Origin: Phycisphaerae bacterium
GTDB lineage: Bacteria; Planctomycetota; Phycisphaerae; Phycisphaerales; SM1A02
Length of the DNA stretch: 7,473 nt
NCBI GenBank assembly: GCA_002684755.1
Contig: NYVS01000028.1
Span: 12,691-20,163, forward strand
Reading direction: 5' to 3'
Shown here: positions 1 to 5,973 of the stretch, in pieces
Layout: each line of letters begins with the position of its first letter
Position numbering within the stretch: the first letter of the stretch is position 1
The notes under the pieces: model-generated
What the model was told of the DNA's origin: nothing
What the model saw: the letters and a program-made list of their open reading frames with translations, nothing else
Databases searched by the model: none
Program-made: the position numbers and the translations under genes

Positions 1-1241
1 GGATGGACCGCGACCTGGCTGACGTAGAGGATCTTGGCCCGGGTGCCGAGTCGGGAGCTGGGGCCCCGACGATCGAGGATCTCCTTGAAGACCGCGTTGA
101 GTCGGCCGGTCGACTCCCGATGGCTCGCCTGCTCGAACAGGTTCAGCGCCATCCGAAGGGCGGGGCGGACGCCCTCGGCCTCGGTCGCGGTCATGCGGAT
201 GATCGGGGCGTAGGCCAGTCCCGGGAGTTCCTGCTCGAGGTACTCGAGGTAGTCCTCGAGGACGAGGTCCTCCTTGGTGAGGTCCCACTTGTTCAGGATG
301 ATCGCGACCGGCTTGAATCGGTCGACGATCTCCTTGGCGAGCTTCTTCTCGATCTGGCTGATCGGCTCGGTCGCGTCGATCATCATGAAGACGACGTTCG
401 CGCGATCGATCGAATCGATCGTGCGCTGGTGCGAATACGCCTCGATCTGGTCGGACCAGCTCTTCTTCTTGCGGATTCCCGCGGTGTCGATGACGGTCAG
501 ACTGCGGGCGCCGATCTCCACCTGCACGTCGACCGCGTCGCGGGTGGTGCCGGCGATCTCGCTCGCGATCACCCGTTCGTCGCCCACCATCGCGTTGACC
601 AGCGTGCTCTTGCCGGCGTTGCGACGACCGACGATCGCGAGCTTGATCTCGGGGTCCGAATGGCTCGCCGACGCGGGGTCGATGCGATTCCAGAGCTCCT
701 CGAAGAAGATCCGCTTGCGATAGCCCGACTTCGCGCTGATGACCACGGGGATGTCGAGGCCCAGCGCCGCGAACTCCATGGCATGGGGTTCCCAGGTGTC
801 GCTGTCGACCTTGTTCGCCACCACCAGCACCTTGTCGGCCCGGCCGGCGGTCCGCAGCATCCCGGCGATCGTCTCGTCGAGCCGGGTCGGTCCGGCCTGC
901 GCGTCGACGATGAAGAGGATGAGATCGCTCTCCTCGGCCGCCCGTTCGATCTGCGCCTCGATGTCGACGGTCAGCGTCGCGAGGTCCGCGCCGACGTCGT
1001 CGTAGCGACGTCCTTCCGCGGTGTAGACGCCGAAGCCGCCGGTGTCGACGATCTCCGCGTAGCGCGAGACGCCGTCCTCGAGTTCGGCGGGAGGCCGGAT
1101 CTCGACGATCCGGCTCACGCGGTCCCGGGTCACGCCCGGGGTCGGGTCGACGATCGAGACGCGGGCGCCGGCGAGGCGGTTGAACAGACTCGACTTGCCG
1201 ACGTTCGGTCGGCCGACGATGGCGATGCGGGGAAGTGACAT
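1..1241 (-). CDS. der: Ribosome-assembly GTPase Der (EngA), C-terminus cut by window edge
   Basis: Der is an essential GTPase that binds the 50S subunit during late ribosome assembly. It has two tandem GTPase domains and a C-terminal KH-like domain. Visible here are G1 of domain 1 (GRPNVGKS, residues 10-17), G3 (DTGG, 66-69), G4 (NKVD, 143-146) and an SAK G5 motif at 169-171. Domain 2 has G1 (GRRNAGKST, 205-213), a TTRD switch (232-235), DTAG (252-255) and NKWD (317-320). The KH-like domain begins near residue 360. The window holds 413 codons and family members usually have about 440-490, so some tens of residues are missing beyond base 1. The ATG at 1241 gives the canonical short N-terminus before G1. 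No Shine-Dalgarno is visible; a TACACT box lies 9 bases upstream. Between the two switches of domain 1, residues 47-63 are longer than in the E. coli protein. The Arg-Ala replacement in the second P-loop is, from memory, common in Planctomycetes. Confidence 0.97.
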   Translation of the reverse strand, partial: MSLPRIAIVGRPNVGKSSLFNRLAGARVSIVDPTPGVTRDRVSRIVEIRPPAELEDGVSRYAEIVDTGGFGVYTAEGRRYDDVGADLATLTVDIEAQIERAAEESDLILFIVDAQAGPTRLDETIAGMLRTAGRADKVLVVANKVDSDTWEPHAMEFAALGLDIPVVISAKSGYRKRIFFEELWNRIDPASASHSDPEIKLAIVGRRNAGKSTLVNAMVGDERVIASEIAGTTRDAVDVQVEIGARSLTVIDTAGIRKKKSWSDQIEAYSHQRTIDSIDRANVVFMMIDATEPISQIEKKLAKEIVDRFKPVAIILNKWDLTKEDLVLEDYLEYLEQELPGLAYAPIIRMTATEAEGVRPALRMALNLFEQASHRESTGRLNAVFKEILDRRGPSSRLGTRAKILYVSQVAVH

Positions 1242-1250
1242 GGGAGAGGA

Positions 1251-1256
1251 AGTGTA
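1251..1256 (-). promoter_or_regulatory. Candidate -10 box (TACACT) upstream of der
   Basis: TACACT lies 9 bases before the der ATG on the minus strand, inside GGATACACTTC, which resembles GGATACCCTTC at yggS. A TTGACC hexamer is only 11 bases upstream, too close for a normal -35. The 74-base gap after the methyltransferase gene could therefore hold a der-specific promoter, although read-through from the upstream operon is equally possible. Confidence 0.3.
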
Positions 1257-1315
1257 TCCGCGGACCGGGTCAAGGCCCCGATCCGAGCGGACCGGGCCCG
1301 GCGGCCGGAATCGGC

Positions 1316-2084
1316 TCAGAAGCGGTTGGCGACCATCAGGGCGTCGTTTCGGGACACGCCTTCGTCGTAGTCGACATCTTCGGTCCGGACCCGGAAACCG
1401 AGTTTTTCGAGTCGATCCCGCACCGAGGCCGCCCACGGGTGCGGGCCACCCGCTCCCGAGGTCATGGTCACCGCGGGAAAGAGCCGGACCTCGTGTCGCG
1501 CGACCCGGGCGAGTTCCTCGACCGCCGCGAGATGGAAATCGAGGTCCAGCGAGGCCCGGGCTTCGACGAGGCCGCCGTCTTCGACGCTCGCGTAGGTGAA
1601 GAGCAGGTGCCCGCTGAGGACCACGTCGAACGACCGATCCTCGAAGGGAAGATCGGGAAGCGAACCGGCGACGTATCGCCCGTCGGCGTTCGCGCCGTCG
1701 GGACCGTGCCGCCGAAGGTCCTCGAGAAACGTCGCGAGCGCTCGTCGCTTGTCGCGTTCCCACGCCTCGGGATCCTCGCTCGCGAGTCCGGCGTCGCTCG
1801 CCGCGATCGCGGCCATGGTGTCGACGATGTCCTCGACGCCCCGCCGCTCGATCTCGTCCGCGGGCAGCGCGAGCATCGGAATCGACGCCGGTCGTGCGGA
1901 CTCCGTCCGCGCGGCAGCCGGCGATGAAGTTCGCGGGGCCGCACGGACAGTCGAGGATCGTCCGGCTCGCGAGATCGGAGATCGAGACGTTCCACATCCC
2001 GGCGTACTCCTCGGTGGTGCGGCCGAAGAAGACGATTCGGGGGAGCTCGAGTCGAGGCATGCGGGCGGGCTCCGGCTCACTCAT
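1316..2084 (-). CDS. Class I SAM-dependent methyltransferase, broken by a one-base frameshift
   Basis: A probable small-molecule methyltransferase of a poorly characterised Rossmann-fold family; the substrate is unknown. The start at 2084 is fixed by an ATGA overlap with the stop of the HD gene. In that frame the N-terminus contains ILDCPCGPANF (residues 43-53, the SAM-binding motif I) and then TTGVD ending at residue 68, the acidic residue after strand 2. The family then expects a Pro. Here the frame changes: the continuation PMLALPADEIERRG lies one base away and runs to the stop at 1316. It includes SFDVVLSGHLLFTY around residues 151-164 and a C-terminal EVRLFP strand. Removing one A from the AA at 1880-1881 (plus strand) joins both halves into 255 residues, a normal length. 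The defect may be an assembly or sequencing indel or a recent mutation. Family assignment rests on motif and whole-protein pattern recognition; the frameshift is seen directly in the sequence. Confidence 0.82.
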
Positions 2085-2644
2085 TCGCCGGACGTCGGAA
2101 GCACGCGATCCGCGGCTTCGCCGATCGCGGCGATGCACCGCTCGATGTGTTCGGTGGGGTCGACGCCCAGCTCTTCCATGCCGATCCGGACGTCGTCCCG
2201 GCTCACCGCCGCGGCGAAGGCCTTGTCCTTGAGCTTCTTCTTCACGCTCCTGGGCTTGAGATCCTCGAAGCCGTTCGGCCGGACCCGGGCCACCGCGACG
2301 ATGAAGCCCGCGAGTTCGTCGCAGGCGAAGAGATGCTTCGCCATCGGGGTGTCGCGGGCGACGCCGCTGGTGTTCACGTGCCCGAGGATCGCGTGGAGGA
2401 TGGGATCCTCGACCCCGAGTCCCCGCAGATGCTCGACCCCGACGTACGGATGCTCCGCCTCGGTGGGATGGCGTTCGTAGTCGAAGTCGTGGAGCAGTCC
2501 CGCCACCGTCCACGCGTCGACCTCGTCGGGTGCGTGCAGGCGGGCGTGGTGGTTCATGCAGGCGGCGACCGCCTCCATGTGACCTCGGAGCGACGGGTTC
2601 TCGACCCATTCGTGCATCAGCGACCGGGCTTCGTCGGGTGTCAT
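2081..2644 (-). CDS. HD-superfamily predicted hydrolase (COG2316-like)
   Basis: A 187-residue HD-domain protein, probably a cytosolic metal-dependent phosphohydrolase acting on a nucleotide or other phosphorylated small molecule; the substrate is unknown. Visible metal-ligand candidates are His22 (in GHMEAV), the HD pair His52-Asp53 (in LLHDFDYE), His89 (in LGHVN) and Asp109 (in FACDELAGF). The spacing fits a compact single HD domain. The C-terminal part has a basic stretch (KPRSVKKKLKDKAF) and an acidic helix. I chose ATG 2644 because the longer open frame back to 2716 adds only Arg-rich sequence that overlaps the upstream AAA gene; GTG 2650 is a possible alternative. No clear Shine-Dalgarno is present, and the gene starts 10 bases after the AAA stop, so translational coupling is likely. 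Its TGA overlaps the methyltransferase ATG. The resemblance to COG2316 is recalled, not searched. Confidence 0.87.
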   Translation of the reverse strand: MTPDEARSLMHEWVENPSLRGHMEAVAACMNHHARLHAPDEVDAWTVAGLLHDFDYERHPTEAEHPYVGVEHLRGLGVEDPILHAILGHVNTSGVARDTPMAKHLFACDELAGFIVAVARVRPNGFEDLKPRSVKKKLKDKAFAAAVSRDDVRIGMEELGVDPTEHIERCIAAIGEAADRVLPTSGE

Positions 2645-2654
2645 GGTCACGAGT

Positions 2655-3272
2655 CTACGCGGGGTTCGGTGATCCGACCGAAGCGCCGTCGCCGTCGTCC
2701 GTCGGCGTCGAGGCATGGGCCGCCATTGCGCGTCGCACCTGCCGCACCCGCGTCGCGCGGTCGCCGCGCACCCGCACCACCGGGGCGCGGATGATCCCGC
2801 GATCCGGAAGCAGCAGGTCCTCGAGAATCGAATGCACTCGTCGACGGTTCGACGCGTCGAGGTAGCGGAAGCCGTCGGGCTGGTTTCCGATGTCGCGCTC
2901 GATCGGGACGAACACCAGGAGATCCGCGTGGCCGAGCGCCTCGATCACGCGTGGCTCGAGTTCGGCGAGGAAGGGCGGATCGATCTCGCCGCCGATCTCC
3001 ATCGAGAGGATGGAATGGGCGTGGGCGTCGAGCGGCGAGCGGTCGAAGAGCACCCGGTCACCGGGGGTCGCCGCCAGCAGTCGCGACCGGCCGTGTTCGA
3101 CCAGCGTCCGCTCCGCCGCCCGGGTCGGAATCGACGGCGGGGGCTGACCGGTCATCCGCGCCACGGCGCGGATCGGCTCCTCCTCGATCCGGTACGCCGG
3201 GCACGCCGCGTGAAGATCCTCGATCAGGGTGGTCTTGCCGACCGACTGGGTTCCCGCGAACACGATGCGCAT
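2655..3272 (-). CDS. Small P-loop AAA_28-like ATPase or kinase
   Basis: A 205-residue single-domain P-loop protein. Walker A is GTQSVGKTT at residues 7-15, directly after the first beta strand MRIVFA. EEEP at 30-33 and the strand VLFDRSPLDAHAH (74-86, Asp77 as Walker B-like acid) match the AAA_28 family pattern, which includes the kinase domain of NadR. A later LLVFVPIE strand and a basic RRRVHSILEDLL helix also fit that family. The C-terminus ends in a low-complexity Asp/Gly/Ser tail. The role may be phosphorylation of a small metabolite, but this is inference. It lacks the nucleotidyltransferase domain of full NadR, so I give no symbol. ATG 3272 is chosen because it lies 8 bases after the gpmI stop, with a GAGGA ribosome binding site overlapping that stop. 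The open frame continues upstream to 3575, but only as Arg/Pro-rich shadow of gpmI. Confidence 0.85.
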   Translation of the reverse strand: MRIVFAGTQSVGKTTLIEDLHAACPAYRIEEEPIRAVARMTGQPPPSIPTRAAERTLVEHGRSRLLAATPGDRVLFDRSPLDAHAHSILSMEIGGEIDPPFLAELEPRVIEALGHADLLVFVPIERDIGNQPDGFRYLDASNRRRVHSILEDLLLPDRGIIRAPVVRVRGDRATRVRQVRRAMAAHASTPTDDGDGASVGSPNPA

Positions 3273-3280
3273 GGCGATCC

Positions 3281-4924
3281 TCAGTCGAGCAGGTTCCGGC
3301 CGGTCATCGCGTCCGGTCGGGGGATGCCCAGCATGGCGAGCAGGGTCGGGGCGATGTCCGCGAGGCGTCCGTCGTCCGGAAGCGAGGCGTCCCGCCACGC
3401 GTCGCCGACCACGTGAAGGGGGACGTCGAAGTTCGTGTGGGCGGTCTGCGGACAGTCGGCCGCGACGTTCCACATCTGTTCCGCGTTGCCGTGGTCGGCG
3501 GTGATGATCAGGGCCCCGCCGCGGGCGAGCGTCGCTTCGACGACCCGGCCGACGCAGGCGTCGACCTTCTCGCACGCGGCGATCGCGGCTTCCATCGATC
3601 CGGTGTGACCGACCATGTCGCCGTTGGCGAAGTTGACCACGATGAGTCGTTCGCAGTCGTCGGCGGCGAGGCGTTCAAGCACCGCCTCGGTGACGCCGTC
3701 GGCGCTCATCTCGGGCTTCTGATCGTAGGTGGAGACGTCGGTGGGGCTCGGCACGATCACCCGGCGCTCGCCCGGGAAGGGCTCCTCGCGGTAGTCGTTG
3801 AAGAAGAAGGTCACGTGGGGGAACTTCTCGGTCTCGGCGCAGCGGAACTGGGTGAGCCCGGCGTCCGACACCACCGCGCCGAGGATCCCATCCATGCGGG
3901 GCGGCTTTTCGAACATCACCTCGACGGGAAGCCCGGACTCGTACCGGGTCATGGCGGTGAACCGGAGATTCCGAAGTCGTGCGCCCCGGTCGAATCCCCC
4001 GCGCTCCACCGCGGCCCAGGCGTCGTCGTCGAGCGTGAAGGCCTTGGTGATCTCCCGGGGCCGGTCGCCCCGGAAGTTGAAGAAGACGATCGAGTCGCCC
4101 TCGCGGATCCGGCTCTCGAGGACGTCGGCGTCGTCGGCGCCGATCTGGGAGGGGGTCACGAATTCGTCGCCGTGCCGGGACGCCTCGCTGGGCGCGGCGT
4201 AGTACGCCTCCGCGGCGGCCGCCGCGGTCTCGTGCCGCGGGCCGCTTCGTTCGGTGAGGCAGCGATACGCGGCCTCGACCCGTTCCCAGCGATGATCGCG
4301 GTCCATCGCGTAGAAGCGTCCCATCACCGACACCACCCGGCCGGTCCCGTGGGACTCGATCCCTTGCTGGAGTTCGGCGAGGTAGCCGACACCGCCGGTC
4401 GGTGGCGTGTCGCGCCCGTCGGTGATCGCGTGGATCAGCACGCGGTCGCCGGGGAAGCCGCGACGCTTCGCCGCGTCGAGCAGGGCGACCAGATGTCCGA
4501 GATCGCTGTGGACCAGACCGTCGCTCACCAGCCCGAGCAGGTGGACCCGACCGCCGGTCTCCGTCGCGTGCGCGAAGGCGTCGAGGAGGGCGGCGTTCTC
4601 GAAGAACGCGCCGGATCGGATCGACCGGGTGATCCGCATCAGCTCCTGATCGACGATGCGGCCCGCGCCGATGTTCTGGTGTCCGACCTCGGAATTCCCC
4701 ATCACCGGACCGTCGACGCCGACCGGAAGTCCCACGTCCTCGCCGCTGGTGCGGACCAGCGTGGTCGGCCAGTTGGCTTCCAGATCGTAGGCGACGGGGG
4801 TGTTCGCCTTGCGGACCGCGTCGAAGTCGGATTCGGCGGGATGGGGGTTTCTTCCCCATCCGTCTCGGATCACGAGGACGGCGGGGGCGTTGGGGGACGA
4901 CGGGGTGTCGGTCTTCGGAGGCAT
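3281..4924 (-). CDS. gpmI: 2,3-bisphosphoglycerate-independent phosphoglycerate mutase
   Basis: Interconverts 3- and 2-phosphoglycerate in glycolysis and gluconeogenesis through a phosphoserine intermediate, using two Mn ions; cytosolic. At 547 residues it is at the upper end of the family range. Motifs in order: first metal-site Asp21 in RDGWG; nucleophile Ser78 in GNSEVGH; HAITDGRDTPP; GRFYAMDRDHRWERV; FFNFRGDRPREI; NFANGDMVGHTG; ADHGNAE near residue 476; then HTNFDVP. All catalytic motifs look intact, so the enzyme should be active. The start at 4924 leaves about 14 residues before the first strand (AVLVIRDGWG). The open frame extends to 5029 but that part overlaps the divergent yggS start and looks non-coding. 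Arg20 before the metal Asp is unusual; most relatives have a hydrophobic residue there. It heads the four-gene operon. TACCCT lies six bases upstream of the ATG with no Shine-Dalgarno, suggesting a leaderless mRNA. Confidence 0.96.
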   Translation of the reverse strand: MPPKTDTPSSPNAPAVLVIRDGWGRNPHPAESDFDAVRKANTPVAYDLEANWPTTLVRTSGEDVGLPVGVDGPVMGNSEVGHQNIGAGRIVDQELMRITRSIRSGAFFENAALLDAFAHATETGGRVHLLGLVSDGLVHSDLGHLVALLDAAKRRGFPGDRVLIHAITDGRDTPPTGGVGYLAELQQGIESHGTGRVVSVMGRFYAMDRDHRWERVEAAYRCLTERSGPRHETAAAAAEAYYAAPSEASRHGDEFVTPSQIGADDADVLESRIREGDSIVFFNFRGDRPREITKAFTLDDDAWAAVERGGFDRGARLRNLRFTAMTRYESGLPVEVMFEKPPRMDGILGAVVSDAGLTQFRCAETEKFPHVTFFFNDYREEPFPGERRVIVPSPTDVSTYDQKPEMSADGVTEAVLERLAADDCERLIVVNFANGDMVGHTGSMEAAIAACEKVDACVGRVVEATLARGGALIITADHGNAEQMWNVAADCPQTAHTNFDVPLHVVGDAWRDASLPDDGRLADIAPTLLAMLGIPRPDAMTGRNLLD

Positions 4925-4930
4925 TCCGGG

Positions 4931-4936
4931 AGGGTA
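4931..4936 (-). promoter_or_regulatory. Candidate -10 box (TACCCT) for the gpmI operon
   Basis: On the minus strand TACCCT lies exactly six bases before ATG 4924, the same arrangement as the divergent yggS start. A TTGCAC hexamer 19 bases further upstream could be a -35. The six bases between box and ATG (CCCGGA) leave no room for a ribosome binding site, so a leaderless transcript would be expected. The GC-rich background makes chance matches possible. Confidence 0.4.
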
Positions 4937-5019
4937 GCCCGCCGACGGCCGGTCCGTGCAAGGGGCTGGTCGGGTCCGGTCTCCGGGTGCCCCGGTTGCG
5001 GGATCGAGTCCACGATGGA

Positions 5020-5025
5020 TACCCT
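5020..5025 (+). promoter_or_regulatory. Candidate -10 box (TACCCT) for yggS
   Basis: TACCCT ends six bases before ATG 5032, matching the TAnnnT pattern of a -10 element that would start transcription at or next to the A of the ATG. A weak TTGCGG (4996-5001) lies 18 bases upstream as a possible -35. No Shine-Dalgarno is present. An ATGGAT direct repeat (5015-5020 and 5028-5033) overlaps the site. This is inferred from position only. Confidence 0.4.
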
Positions 5026-5031
5026 TCATGG

Positions 5032-5850
5032 ATGCCGACCGACGCCGCTTCCCGCACCGAGCACGCTCCCATGCTGAAGGACCGCTACGAGGCCGTTCTC
5101 CAGCGGGTCGGTGAAGCCGCCCGACGATCCGGTCGCCGGCCGGAGGAGATCGTGACCGTGGCGGTCACCAAGAACGCGTCGATGGACGTGGTTCGCGAAC
5201 TCTTCGACCTCGGTCACCGGCACTTCGGCGAGAACCGGGTCCAGCAGCTCGCGGCCCGGGCCGCCCAGATCGACGAATACCGCGACCGCATCCGGGAGCA
5301 CCCCGGGTCCAGCGGCCGCGAGACCCCGGATCGCCCGAACTGGCACATGGTGGGCTCCCTCCAGCGGAACAAGGTCCGGAAGGCGATCGAGAACGCCCGG
5401 TTGATCCATTCCCTCGACAGTCTCCGGCTCGCCGAGGAGATCCAGTCCCAGTCCGCGAAGCGCGATCGCGTGACCGAGGTCCTGATCGAGGTCAACTTCG
5501 GCGAGGAACAGAAGGCCGGGATCGCCGCGCCGGCGGTTCGACACCTGGTCGACCAGATGGGATCGATGCTGAACGTCCGGGTCCGCGGTCTGATGTGCAT
5601 GGCTCCGAACACCGAGGACGAGGCGTTGATTCGAAACACCTTCGACCGCTGCCGGGAGGTCTTCGAGGACGTCCGGAAGTTCATCCGGGAATCCGACCGC
5701 ATCGACGTCCTGTCGATGGGCATGAGCAACGACTTCGAGATGGCGATCGAGTGCGGGGCGAACCTCGTCCGGGTCGGCAACGCGATCGTCGGCGATCCCG
5801 TGGTCGAGAGCGGCGACGACGAACCGGCGCCCGAGGACGCCCAGGTCTGA
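5032..5850 (+). CDS. yggS: PLP-binding homeostasis protein, YggS/PLPBP (YBL036c) family
   Basis: A single-domain TIM-barrel protein that binds pyridoxal 5'-phosphate without known catalysis and helps balance vitamin B6 and amino/keto-acid pools in the cytosol. The PLP lysine is in VAVTKNAS, about residue 45. Further family blocks are FGENRVQQL, WHMVGSLQRNKVRKAI, IHSLDSLRLAEEI, LIEVNFGEEQKAG, VRGLMCMAPNTED, LSMGMSNDFEMAIE and VRVGNAIVGDP. There is a short insertion before WHMVG (about residues 88-107) and an acidic C-terminal tail. The start at 5032 gives 272 residues. ATG 5071 would give 259, nearer the usual short N-terminus, and GTG 4987 seems too early. I prefer 5032 because TACCCT sits six bases upstream, mirroring gpmI. 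It is divergent from gpmI and convergent with the DUF481 genes, so it is probably monocistronic. The family is certain; the start is not. Confidence 0.94.
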   Translation: MPTDAASRTEHAPMLKDRYEAVLQRVGEAARRSGRRPEEIVTVAVTKNASMDVVRELFDLGHRHFGENRVQQLAARAAQIDEYRDRIREHPGSSGRETPDRPNWHMVGSLQRNKVRKAIENARLIHSLDSLRLAEEIQSQSAKRDRVTEVLIEVNFGEEQKAGIAAPAVRHLVDQMGSMLNVRVRGLMCMAPNTEDEALIRNTFDRCREVFEDVRKFIRESDRIDVLSMGMSNDFEMAIECGANLVRVGNAIVGDPVVESGDDEPAPEDAQV

Positions 5851-5906
5851 CCGGCGTGCTGCAGCCGTGAACGGCGGCGATGCGGATGTCCACGACGTGA
5901 ACCAAT

Positions 5907-5945
5907 GAGACAGGGGCGGGACCGCGATGGTCCCGCCCCTGTCTC
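5907..5945. terminator. Perfect 17-bp hairpin, probable bidirectional terminator
   Basis: Arm 5907-5923 (GAGACAGGGGCGGGACC) is the exact reverse complement of 5929-5945, with a five-base GCGAT loop. It sits 56 bases after the yggS stop and 28 bases after the DUF481 stop on the other strand, between convergent genes. Neither side has a clear T-run (the plus side continues TTCG, the minus side ATTGG), so it is not a textbook intrinsic terminator. It may act as a U-tract-independent terminator or as a 3'-end stabilising hairpin. Confidence 0.8.
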
Positions 5946-5973
5946 TTCGATCCGTTCGACCGTCGGCGTCCGT

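Noticed and set aside
3..1238. A 411-codon open frame on the plus strand
   Set aside because: Fully antisense to der, composed of Asp/Val/Arg/Leu-rich noise; der on the other strand has every GTPase motif.
2655..3272. Calling the AAA protein NadR
   Set aside because: Only the P-loop kinase-like domain is present; the nucleotidyltransferase and DNA-binding domains of NadR are absent, so the symbol would be unsupported.
4987..5031. GTG 4987 as the yggS start
   Set aside because: It adds residues not typical of the family, has no ribosome binding site, and would run through the candidate promoter; ATG 5032 fits better.
2951..5077. A 708-codon open frame on the plus strand
   Set aside because: It lies antisense to gpmI and the AAA gene, has Arg/Gly/Asp-rich low-complexity composition and no family motifs. 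It is a GC-rich shadow frame.
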